Source: Methanobacteriota archaeon (lineage in GTDB: Archaea > Thermoplasmatota > Poseidoniia > Poseidoniales > Poseidoniaceae). From it: a stretch of 13,325 bases of DNA. Position numbers and translations under genes: made by a program. The notes under the pieces were generated by a model. The model was not told the origin of the DNA. It searched no databases and saw only the letters and a program-made list of their open reading frames with translations. The stretch is from assembly GCA_002728035.1 (NCBI GenBank), contig PBUZ01000002.1:54991-68315 (forward strand), written 5' to 3'. The stretch's first letter is position 1. Each line of letters begins with the position of its first letter. Positions 1-7,074 of the stretch are shown one piece after another.

Positions 1-347
1 CGCAAGTCACCAAGCAATGCGTCCATGGCACGCCGTGGGCCAAGAATGCCAAGCACCGTCGTTGTCCCTGCAGGAACTTCGGTGTGTCCCGCATCGACGA
101 CGAGATGAGAAAAACAGCCACGTGGGACGCTGCGAGCCAACGCGTTCAGCGATGCCAAATCTTCGATGCCAAGCACCACTTTACGCGCCCCTGCAGCCCG
201 CCAGCGCTCAAGCATACGGGAGCGTCGTGCACGCTGAACGACATCGACGGCTGCATGGGCACATTGGGCTGCCGTCTTCCCCGTGCTGAGCGTAAGGTCT
301 CGGCGAACAATCAATGCCATGGTGGGGGCATCATCCATGGACGACAT
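1..347 (-). CDS. pth2: Peptidyl-tRNA hydrolase, Pth2 type (3' end cut by window edge)
   Basis: Pth2 cleaves the ester bond of peptidyl-tRNAs released from stalled ribosomes, recycling tRNA in the cytoplasm. Seen in sequence: 115 residues are visible, ending GDL at the window edge; family length suggests only a few residues are missing. The core starts ALIVRRDLTLSTGKTAAQCAHAA (residues 11-33), the family's beta-strand plus GKxAAQ-xHA motif holding the conserved Lys and His. It is followed by RKVVLGI (55-61) and DAGHTEVPAGTTTVLGILGP (85-104), matching the family's DAGRTQ-xPGT-xTVLGIGP, with His in place of the usual Arg. Start: the ATG at 345-347 has AGGTGA five bases upstream; in-frame ATGs at 336-338 and 318-320 are alternatives. 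The chosen start overlaps the end of the upstream membrane-protein gene by 17 nt, which suggests coupled translation. Confidence 0.94.
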   Translation of the reverse strand, partial: MSSMDDAPTMALIVRRDLTLSTGKTAAQCAHAAVDVVQRARRSRMLERWRAAGARKVVLGIEDLASLNALARSVPRGCFSHLVVDAGHTEVPAGTTTVLGILGPRRAMDALLGDL

Positions 348-996
348 GCCCCTCACCTGTTGGTTGTTCTTCGCCTGCTGGAAGTTCGAAGCCGCCGAGG
401 AAACGGTACACGGCTGGCCCAAACCAAACGGCGAAGGCGAGGTTGCCAACGGCATGGATGGCATCGTACGGAAGGCCTTGGGCAAGCAGGAAGGCAAAGG
501 AAGAGAGCGTGGTGCTCGGCTCGATGAGCGAGCATGTTGCAATCAACCCGAAGACAAAGGCTGCACACACGGAAGCGATGCACAGAAGACGCATGTCAAA
601 CTTGCCGTGTTGCTCAAAGTTCAACCTCGAGCCAAGAACGGCCACGGCCCCCCAACCGGCCGCTTGGAACATGGTCCACCAGCCGTCGCCGATCAGCATG
701 TTCGAAAGCAACGCAACGAGCACTGCGAACGCCACGCCGCGGCGGGCGCCAAGTTGCGCTCCGACCAGCAATGCGGCGACCGTCACCGGTTGGATGTTTG
801 GCAAGGGTTGCATCACGACCCGCAAGGCAACCACGGAGACCACCAATGTTGCCAACCCAGCGAACCGCATCGGTGTTGGGCGCGGTGTCGAGAAAAGAAG
901 GGCGAAAGCGAGACCGACCAAGACCACATCGACCACCGCATGACCGAGCGGCGAAAGTTCAGGTCCGTGGACCCCTATGGCCTGAAACATGAACAT
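331..996 (-). CDS. Integral membrane protein resembling an ECF transporter S component
   Basis: Likely substrate-specificity (S) subunit of an energy-coupling-factor vitamin transporter. Seen: 221 residues, mostly hydrophobic, with about six membrane segments near residues 19-37, 44-62, 70-86, 88-103, 136-157 and 184-200. Two stretches look like S components: PNIQPVTVAALLVGAQLGAR (66-85), with a following GWWTMFQAAGWGAVAVLG (105-122), and GLPYDAIHAVGNLAFA (174-189), recalling the G-x-P-x-D-hhH-x-hhN motif near the last helix. Known of the family: S components bind one vitamin and use EcfA/EcfT ATPase-permease modules that may be encoded elsewhere; none is in this window. Neighbours: it directly follows the DUF4430 protein, pointing to vitamin, perhaps cobalamin, uptake (inference). 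Start uncertain: ATG at 994-996 follows the upstream gene, ATG at 988-990 is possible, and a longer frame opens at 1077 but overlaps the upstream gene by 47 nt. Confidence 0.75.
   Translation of the reverse strand: MFMFQAIGVHGPELSPLGHAVVDVVLVGLAFALLFSTPRPTPMRFAGLATLVVSVVALRVVMQPLPNIQPVTVAALLVGAQLGARRGVAFAVLVALLSNMLIGDGWWTMFQAAGWGAVAVLGSRLNFEQHGKFDMRLLCIASVCAAFVFGLIATCSLIEPSTTLSSFAFLLAQGLPYDAIHAVGNLAFAVWFGPAVYRFLGGFELPAGEEQPTGEGHVVHG
353..358 (-). promoter_or_regulatory. Ribosome-binding site of pth2
   Basis: AGGTGA on the minus strand lies five bases before the ATG at 345-347. It matches the archaeal anti-Shine-Dalgarno complement GGAGGTGAT and is the reason for choosing the longest of three possible pth2 starts. 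It lies inside the 3' end of the preceding membrane-protein gene. Confidence 0.55.
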
Positions 997-999
997 GCG

Positions 1000-1015
1000 A
1001 GGAGGGGTTCCTCCT
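1000..1015 (-). promoter_or_regulatory. Hairpin covering the ribosome-binding site of the ECF-S-like gene
   Basis: The transcript would read AGGAGG-AACC-CCTCCT, a perfect 6-bp stem with a 4-nt loop, three bases before the ATG at 994-996 and 15 nt after the stop codon at 1031-1033 of the preceding gene. The 5' arm is the only good Shine-Dalgarno for the gene, so folding would hide it. A ribosome terminating at 1031 would reach or melt the stem. I infer translational coupling rather than a ligand-sensing switch, because there is no room for an aptamer. Confidence 0.45.
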
Positions 1016-1030
1016 TGAGCATTCCCTCCC

Positions 1031-2680
1031 TCAAGCAAGCCGCCAAACCAAAACAACAGGCGTTTCGACCTTCGCATCGTCCACTGCCAGCACCCCTCGC
1101 TCTCCGTTCACGAAGTATTCCCAGCCAGCGCCAGATGTACCGTTGATGGCGACCAAATAGGTGCCAAGTGATGTGGATTCAAGATCGATGTCAACGCCCA
1201 GGTCAAGGGCTGCCGCTTGGGTAAGTGCCAGCACCGACTCGTGCCCCACCAAGCCGCCTACCTCAAGAGTTTCATCCTCAAATTCAACCACCACCACTTG
1301 CGTTCCAAGCCATGTACCGGGCCAATGCTGCCTCCAATCCGATGTTGGTGCATCCTCTTCTTTGTCAACCAGTGCAGTGTTCCATGAACCCGAGATGTCG
1401 GGAAGCATCAACAGTGCAAGGACAAGAACGACGAGGGTGAACAGACGCCACGCATCGGTTGTTCGTGACGTGGATGCCAACGCCGCCATACCGCCCATGG
1501 CGAGCAACAAGAACACGGCGCCGAGAACAGGTTGGGCATCAAACGATGAAGAGGTGGGCGTGGAGGTCTCGGTGATGTAGACCATCAAAACACCAGCATC
1601 GTTGCCGTAGACGCTGAGGCCGCTGCCAAAGGCTGGAGAGGCTGTTCCATAACCGTCATGGGGCGTGGAAAAAACGGAGGGTGAGGTGAAGGTGCCGTTG
1701 ATTGAAACCGAAACGGACAACCAGCCGCCCGATGGCGTGTTGATGGGAGCGTGCAACGTACCGTCAGGCGTCCAAGCCATCTCACCGTTGACGAGCGTTT
1801 CGTGCGTATCCGAGACGAGGCAATTCGTATCACAAACCACCGAAGTGAGACCTGAACCATCACCGAAGATGGCCATCTGGTCAAGCTTCAGAGGTACGGC
1901 CGGTGATGATCCAGAAACCGCGAGTATTGTGGCGGTGGAAGACAGGGTGTCGTAACTTTGAATGATGCTGCTGGACGCTTGCTGTACGTGAAGCAACAAG
2001 CGATCGCCCATCACCACAGGAGCGTGACGAATGGAGCCGTTGAATTGGAGATGGGAGGACACTGAGCCGTTTCGTCCAACATGCCACAGCGTGCCGGCCT
2101 CATCGCCAAGCCAATACCCCGAGGGTGTTTGTGCAACCCCGTTTCGCCAACCTTCGCCTACCGTGACATTGAGGGTGGATTCACCGTTGGCAAGGCAAGC
2201 ACGGTGCAACGATGCTCGTCCAGGAAAGACCACTTCGTCTCCATCGATGACAAACGCTCCGGTGATGCCCCATCCATCGACAGGGGTTGAAACGTTCCAC
2301 AGCGATACACCCGTATCTGCCGAAAGCGCATCAAAACGACCGTCTGCCCAACCGACCAGCACCATGTCCGGCCAAACACCGCACGCGCCTTCTCCCGATG
2401 GAATCAATAACAAAGGCGCCATATCGTGTTGAACCGTGTTGGAGTTTACAAAGCGCCATCGCTCTTCACCATCGTGGCTGAAAGCGATGACTTCGGGTCG
2501 TTCTTCACCGGTCCAGAAACCAGAGGTGCGGACAAACACGTGGTCGGCTCCTACAACAGGTGCGGTGGTGATGTAGCCAGGGCCGACATCTGCCGTCCAC
2601 GCAGGAGAAGAAGCAACAGCGCTGGTGGAGAACAGCATCAAGGCCGAAAGGAACAATCCAACGAGCAACAAAGGTCGCAT
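1031..2680 (-). CDS. Secreted PQQ-like beta-propeller protein with two membrane helices and a C-terminal DUF4430 (transcobalamin-like) domain
   Basis: 549 residues. Order: signal peptide at about 1-23; a beta-propeller of PQQ-like repeats at about 27-370, with blades such as GRFDALSADTGVSLWNV (114-130) and GDEAGTLWHVGRNGSV (192-207); two membrane helices at about 383-403 and 412-428 joined by a short loop containing Arg; and a C-terminal domain at about 460-549. The last has the DUF4430 pattern: HESVLALTQAA (480-490), LGTYLVAINGTSGAGWEYFVNG (505-526), then AVDDAKVETPVVLVWRLA. DUF4430 is related to the C-terminal B12-binding half of intrinsic factor and transcobalamin. Cysteines at 100, 162, 283 and 287 could form disulfides outside the cell. 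With the signal peptide removed, two helices place both propeller and DUF4430 outside. The gene starts 7 nt after gatE, with GGAGTGA overlapping the gatE stop as ribosome-binding site, and runs into the ECF-S-like gene. A surface ligand-capture role is inferred; the ligand is unproven. Confidence 0.8.
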   Translation of the reverse strand: MRPLLLVGLFLSALMLFSTSAVASSPAWTADVGPGYITTAPVVGADHVFVRTSGFWTGEERPEVIAFSHDGEERWRFVNSNTVQHDMAPLLLIPSGEGACGVWPDMVLVGWADGRFDALSADTGVSLWNVSTPVDGWGITGAFVIDGDEVVFPGRASLHRACLANGESTLNVTVGEGWRNGVAQTPSGYWLGDEAGTLWHVGRNGSVSSHLQFNGSIRHAPVVMGDRLLLHVQQASSSIIQSYDTLSSTATILAVSGSSPAVPLKLDQMAIFGDGSGLTSVVCDTNCLVSDTHETLVNGEMAWTPDGTLHAPINTPSGGWLSVSVSINGTFTSPSVFSTPHDGYGTASPAFGSGLSVYGNDAGVLMVYITETSTPTSSSFDAQPVLGAVFLLLAMGGMAALASTSRTTDAWRLFTLVVLVLALLMLPDISGSWNTALVDKEEDAPTSDWRQHWPGTWLGTQVVVVEFEDETLEVGGLVGHESVLALTQAAALDLGVDIDLESTSLGTYLVAINGTSGAGWEYFVNGERGVLAVDDAKVETPVVLVWRLA

Positions 2681-2687
2681 GCGTTGT

Positions 2688-4706
2688 TCACTCCAAAACG
2701 GCTTGAATAGCGGCTTTTAGAAGGGCACTCACCTCTTTGCCGTCCGCACCGCCAGCGGCCTGCATCACCACGCCCATCAATGGCCCCATCGCGCCCATAC
2801 CACGTTCCTTGACAAAGTCGAGACGCTCGGCGATGATGGTGTTGATGACGTCTTCCAACCCACCGATATCGGCCGGAGCAAGGTCGTTTTCTTGACAGTA
2901 AACGAGGAGTTCTTCGTAGGAAGATAGCGTGCCACTGTGCGCCACAATAACGGCGTCGAGGTGGTCCCTTGCAAGGGCACCGTCCTCTCTTAATCGCAGC
3001 ACATGAGCGAGCAATTGAGGAGAGGTGTCGTCATGATTCAAGACCAACGCCGCCCATGCTTTGGAGGGCAGTGACTCAACATGCTCGCAAAAGACATCGT
3101 CAAGTTCCCGAGCCAACAACTGCTCGGCCTGATCGGTTGAGATGTCAAACGCTGCGAGGCGATTTGAACGCTCTTCATCGGTCATGGGCAAGTGGTCCAA
3201 GATGTGGTTCCAGGTAGCAGAACTCAACGCTTGAGGCGGTACATCGGTCTCTGGATACATACGGGAACGCCCCGGGAGCGGGCGCATTGGTGCCGTCGTA
3301 CCGTCTTCAGGTGCACCTTTCTTCACCACCACATTACGAACCTCTTGAGGTATGCGATGCCACGCCATTCGGGCTCGGGACAGCACCGATTCCAGCGCAA
3401 GAGAAGCCTGCCATGCTGGGGCGCAGCACAGGACAAACCCGTCCGCTGTGGCCAAGGAGAGCGATGAGCGAACCTCGTCAACTTCTTCTTGCGAAATACC
3501 GTAGGCAGGAAGTTCATCGGCGTGGAATATCCCCTTGACGCCGGCCAACTTAGCAGCACCTGCCAATTCACGACCGAGTCGAGGCAATTGGGCGCCGTCT
3601 TCGTCCAATGTCTTGGACCCCAAACGACCCAACATGCCCTTGAGGGGAAGGGCCATCATCACGTTCCCGTTGCCAATGCTTTCGCTGACCATCCCCGATG
3701 ATGTTGAGGCGAACAATGAGGTGACATCGCTCATTGCTTCAGGCAAATGCTCGGCAACCGATTGTGCCACCTGCAGCTCTGTTGCCTCGTCATCGTCGTC
3801 TCGATGAGGAGGAAGTGGGGGCAGATTGAGCATTGCACGCAATTCATTGGCCAACCTGTAGAAGTGCAACTGGCGTGCCATTTCAAGGCGAATGATACGT
3901 GGAATCCACCCGAGGTCTTGGCACCCCTTGATTTCAACGCGGTCGCCTGCGCCAATGGAGACGTTGAGGTCCTGACGAATGCTTCCAAGGCCGCGCCGCA
4001 CACGACGCGTTTGACGCAGCACGCGCCCAAGTGCCTTCGCAGTCACCTGAGCATGGTCGGGGGATTGCACATCCGGTGATGTCGCAATCTCGATCAGGGG
4101 CAGGCCCAGTCGGTCAAGATTGTAGATGACTTTCTGACCGTTTGGCGTATCCACCGTGTCCAATTTCCGAGCACTGTCCTCTTCCAAACAAACGACATCG
4201 ATGCCGACATCACCACCCTCGGTGACCAACCGTCCGTCGGTAGCGATGAGGGATGTGCGCTGAAAACCGCTGGTGTTTGAACCGTCAACGACCGTCTTTC
4301 GCATGGTTTGAATCAAGGAGACAGGTTGAGCATTGAGCAGAGCTGCAACGGTGAGCGTGATGTCGACCGCATCGTCGTCAAGCGCCAACGGAGGTTGTTC
4401 ATCCAGTTCGATGAGGCCAGCATTGGGTGACTGGGCGTAGACAAAGGAACGGTTGCGCCTTGATTCAAACCGTGCGGCAACATCGATGGTCCCGCCTTCA
4501 CCACGCGCCGCGCGAAGGCGGCGTTCGAAGCGAGGCCAGGCGTCAGGTAATGTGTCGATGGTGATGTCGTAGAGTTCACCGCTTTGACGCGAATGAAGTT
4601 TACCGGTCGCCAATTGCTGGTGAACCTCAAGGCCGCACATGAACCCCAAGGCGGCGGGGTCGAGGTCGTTTGGACGGTGAACTTCGCCTACGGGTTCATC
4701 GGCCAT
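2688..4706 (-). CDS. gatE: Glutamyl-tRNA(Gln) amidotransferase subunit E
   Basis: GatE, with the asparaginase-like GatD, converts Glu-tRNA(Gln) to Gln-tRNA(Gln), the archaeal route to charged tRNA-Gln. Seen: 672 residues, near the family's usual length. The N-terminal catalytic half has GLEVHQQLATGKLHS (25-39), TMRKTVVDGSNTSGFQRTSL (134-153), RLGLPLIEIATSPD (199-212) and GSIRQDLNVSI with RVEIKGCQDL (241-265). A GAD domain at about 329-405 (LPLKGMLGRLGSK, GVKGIFHADELPAYGIS) separates GatE from bacterial-type GatB, which lacks it. A helical YqeY-like tRNA-binding tail occupies about 505-672. The ATG at 4706 is the first start after an in-frame stop, and no strong Shine-Dalgarno precedes it. It lies 49 nt after mcm and 7 nt before the propeller gene. 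GatD is not in the window. Function is certain from family motifs. Confidence 0.97.
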   Translation of the reverse strand: MADEPVGEVHRPNDLDPAALGFMCGLEVHQQLATGKLHSRQSGELYDITIDTLPDAWPRFERRLRAARGEGGTIDVAARFESRRNRSFVYAQSPNAGLIELDEQPPLALDDDAVDITLTVAALLNAQPVSLIQTMRKTVVDGSNTSGFQRTSLIATDGRLVTEGGDVGIDVVCLEEDSARKLDTVDTPNGQKVIYNLDRLGLPLIEIATSPDVQSPDHAQVTAKALGRVLRQTRRVRRGLGSIRQDLNVSIGAGDRVEIKGCQDLGWIPRIIRLEMARQLHFYRLANELRAMLNLPPLPPHRDDDDEATELQVAQSVAEHLPEAMSDVTSLFASTSSGMVSESIGNGNVMMALPLKGMLGRLGSKTLDEDGAQLPRLGRELAGAAKLAGVKGIFHADELPAYGISQEEVDEVRSSLSLATADGFVLCCAPAWQASLALESVLSRARMAWHRIPQEVRNVVVKKGAPEDGTTAPMRPLPGRSRMYPETDVPPQALSSATWNHILDHLPMTDEERSNRLAAFDISTDQAEQLLARELDDVFCEHVESLPSKAWAALVLNHDDTSPQLLAHVLRLREDGALARDHLDAVIVAHSGTLSSYEELLVYCQENDLAPADIGGLEDVINTIIAERLDFVKERGMGAMGPLMGVVMQAAGGADGKEVSALLKAAIQAVLE

Positions 4707-4755
4707 GGTGTGGCGAAGCGCTCAACCTTCATGAGCACCACCCCCAAAAACGGCC

Positions 4756-6885
4756 TCAAACGACCTGCAAACTGTCGTAGCCTGATGGACGCATCATGCG
4801 CCCTTCTCGGCACAACTTGTCGATGATGTCTTCCGCTTTTGACCGAGGAATATCCTTTCGCTCGGCTTCGGTAAGCACGTCGAGCAAGGCTGCGGTTGAA
4901 CCCGATTCGTTCTGCAATTTGGAGACGATGTCGAGGACCGTTTTCTCCTGATTACGGACCCTTCCTTTCTTGCCCGATTCAATGGTGGTGAGATCGAAGT
5001 TCTCACCCATCAACTCATGACGCCACGTTTTGGTCAACCTGATGGCTCGCTCAGCGTCTTCGATGGTCGCCTCGTCGGTCAACCGAATTCTGGCACTCGC
5101 TTCCGCAAGCCTCGACAGGGCCTCCAACGAACGCGCCGTGATGGCCACGCTGTCCTGAGATTCACCGCCTTGTTTACGGGTGGAAACGTAGTATGCAACG
5201 ATGGCGGCTCGGGCCTCGTCGTTGAGTTTTGGCTGATGGGAGCGCTTGGAATAAGCAACGTACTTCCGCAGGAGATCGCGTGGAAGAACTTCCCAAGAGC
5301 CGTTGACTTTCATGTCCGATTTCTTGACCGCAGTGGAGCGCGACGGGTCGGGAATGGTTCCCTCCTTGACCAGCAGTTCACTCGAACCACGAAGACGGTT
5401 GTCGATGATGTGCTGGGCGATTTTCTCGTCGTTGTTTTCATCGGGCGTATCCGTGAGCAACCAAATGATGTCGAAACGAGAGATCAACGGTGGGGCGAGG
5501 TTGATTTGGGACGTGAACGGAACATCACTGACCGGTTCGAACCGACCGCTGGTCGGGTTCGCTGCAGCCAACACCGCACAACGGGTTCGCAAACTGGCGT
5601 TGATGCCGGCTTTGGAGATGGAAATGCTCTGCTGTTCCATGGCTTCGTGCATGCTGGAACGGTCGGCCGTGTTCATCTTGTCGAATTCGTCGATAGCAGC
5701 CAAGCCCAAATCGGCCAAGACCAACGCACCTGCTTCCAATGTCCAGCGGCCGTCAGCCGTGGCGTCTTGGACCGCAGCAGCGGTCAAACCCGCAGCCGAG
5801 GCCGATTGACCCGAGGCGAATCGCCCACGGGGCGAAATGGTCGACATGTAATGCAACAGTTGTGATTTTGCAACACCGGGGTCGCCCATCAGCAAAATGT
5901 GGATGTCACCGCGGTTTCGCGTGCCGTCTTCGTTGACCTGGGCTTCCCCGCCAAAGAGTTGCAGCATCAGGGATTCTTTCACGCGTTCCATACCGAAAAT
6001 GGAGGGAGCAATGCTTCGCGTCAGCACGTTGTAGACTTCTGGGTCACGAGCGATGTCCTTGATCTCGGTCTCCTCCTCCTCTGAGATGATGATCTCCTCG
6101 AGCGGAATGTTTTGTCGCTCAAGTGAATGGACTCGGAGGAAGATATCGAACACAGGCGTGTCTTTCCCGCCCTTTCGCTGAGATCGAATGAACAGCACGC
6201 CGTTGGCCTTGACCCGATCGCCTGGGTTGAGGCATCCTGCCAAATCCTGTTCGCCGATGCAAATGATCCGTTCGGGCTGAATGCCGCCCTTCATTTGCTC
6301 GGGGAGTTCTTGAAGTTCAATGAATTGAGAATTGATGAGATGGGAGGCTTGCTGTTGGAGCAAGAAACGCGTTTGACGCTTGGGTCGGCCGCATCCCCCG
6401 TCAATTTGTATGCACTCCAAGGGTTCGATGAGTTCCTGCTCGTTGGGCTGATCGATCTCCATGACATGGCCGCAGGCCACGCACTCGAACACCGCCGTGT
6501 ACAGTCGTGGACGTACGCCTGAAATCTTCGTCGTGACAGCGTCAATGGCGATGAGGCGGCCGATGTCGTCGGCACGTAGCTGAGAGACCGTTCGCACTTG
6601 GTCGCTTGGAAGATGCGTGATCCGTACGAACGGCATGATGTTGCCTTCGCCTGCATCGAGAAGGAATTGGCGAAGTGCCTGGTTGGCGGCTCGGAAGTGA
6701 AGGTCTGGATTGGCGAGGATGTCCTGAGCAAACTCGTGGTCGTAGCCCTCAACTTCACGGTAGGAGACGTTGAGCGATTCCTCATCTGGCCACATTTTTG
6801 ACAGGTTGTGGACGGCTTCAGCATACGTGTCTTGAAGCAAGGAAGTCCAGCGGGCGGGCAAATCAAATTCTTGAATCGTTGACAT
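4756..6885 (-). CDS. mcm: Replicative DNA helicase MCM
   Basis: Hexameric 3'-5' helicase that unwinds the replication fork. Numbering from the ATG at 6883-6885 (709 residues): an N-terminal domain with an OB fold and a zinc-binding set C135, C138, C158, C165; an AAA+ core with Walker A GDPGVAKS (334-341), Walker B LAAIDEFD (395-402) and arginine-finger SRFD (469-472); and a C-terminal winged helix at about 645-709. No intein interrupts the motifs. The frame also opens at an ATG at 6913-6915, which would add ten residues (MLFGVPAVLT). I prefer 6885 because the family usually begins near this point, a weak GGTG lies six bases upstream, and the TATA-like box at 6923-6930 is too close to 6915 for normal promoter spacing. 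It is the first gene of the minus-strand block and is divergent from the hydrolase operon. Confidence 0.97.
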   Translation of the reverse strand: MSTIQEFDLPARWTSLLQDTYAEAVHNLSKMWPDEESLNVSYREVEGYDHEFAQDILANPDLHFRAANQALRQFLLDAGEGNIMPFVRITHLPSDQVRTVSQLRADDIGRLIAIDAVTTKISGVRPRLYTAVFECVACGHVMEIDQPNEQELIEPLECIQIDGGCGRPKRQTRFLLQQQASHLINSQFIELQELPEQMKGGIQPERIICIGEQDLAGCLNPGDRVKANGVLFIRSQRKGGKDTPVFDIFLRVHSLERQNIPLEEIIISEEEETEIKDIARDPEVYNVLTRSIAPSIFGMERVKESLMLQLFGGEAQVNEDGTRNRGDIHILLMGDPGVAKSQLLHYMSTISPRGRFASGQSASAAGLTAAAVQDATADGRWTLEAGALVLADLGLAAIDEFDKMNTADRSSMHEAMEQQSISISKAGINASLRTRCAVLAAANPTSGRFEPVSDVPFTSQINLAPPLISRFDIIWLLTDTPDENNDEKIAQHIIDNRLRGSSELLVKEGTIPDPSRSTAVKKSDMKVNGSWEVLPRDLLRKYVAYSKRSHQPKLNDEARAAIVAYYVSTRKQGGESQDSVAITARSLEALSRLAEASARIRLTDEATIEDAERAIRLTKTWRHELMGENFDLTTIESGKKGRVRNQEKTVLDIVSKLQNESGSTAALLDVLTEAERKDIPRSKAEDIIDKLCREGRMMRPSGYDSLQVV

Positions 6886-6922
6886 GGTGAGCACCGCTGG
6901 GACACCGAACAACATTGGCTAC

Positions 6923-6930
6923 GGTATATC
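6923..6930 (-). promoter_or_regulatory. TATA-like element of the mcm operon
   Basis: GATATACC on the minus strand is the most TATA-like sequence in the divergent intergenic region. With typical archaeal spacing of about 25 nt to the transcription start, RNA would begin near 6901, leaving a leader of roughly 15 nt before the ATG at 6885. This is inferred from spacing and base content only. Confidence 0.45.
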
Positions 6931-6961
6931 ATCCTTGTCGGCGAGGAGATGCACCCCCTGG

Positions 6962-6974
6962 TTTCCATTGGAAA
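6962..6974. promoter_or_regulatory. Short palindrome in the divergent intergenic region
   Basis: TTTCCA-T-TGGAAA has perfect 6-nt arms with a one-base spacer. It lies about 35 nt behind the mcm TATA-like box and about 100 nt before the hydrolase start, so it could be a dimer-binding operator acting on either side. The rest of 6886-7074 shows no other clear feature; no convincing plus-strand TATA box was found. A chance palindrome cannot be excluded. Confidence 0.25.
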
Positions 6975-7074
6975 ACCACACCATTGCAAGACCTTGATTC
7001 CAATTCCAAGAGGTGTCGTGTGGAAAACGCCGAGCGACGAAGAATCCATGTAGCGTGGCGTGCGACTTGCCACC

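Noticed and set aside
1016..1033. Cobalamin riboswitch upstream of the ECF-S-like gene
   Set aside because: Only 34 nt separates the stop of the upstream gene from the chosen start; there is no space for an aptamer and no B12-box-like sequence was seen.
283..1146. Long plus-strand open frame opposite the ECF-S-like and propeller genes
   Set aside because: Its translation is low-complexity, rich in Arg, His and Gln with no family motifs, while the minus strand encodes coherent membrane and DUF4430 sequence. It is an antisense shadow in GC-rich DNA.
4707..4755. Terminator or promoter in the mcm-gatE gap (T5 run near 4746)
   Set aside because: The T-run is short and followed by a G-run with no TATA-like box, so I treat mcm and gatE as co-transcribed.
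5017..5865. 282-codon plus-strand open frame
   Set aside because: It is antisense to the MCM ATPase core (Walker B and arginine finger) and has no recognisable domain.
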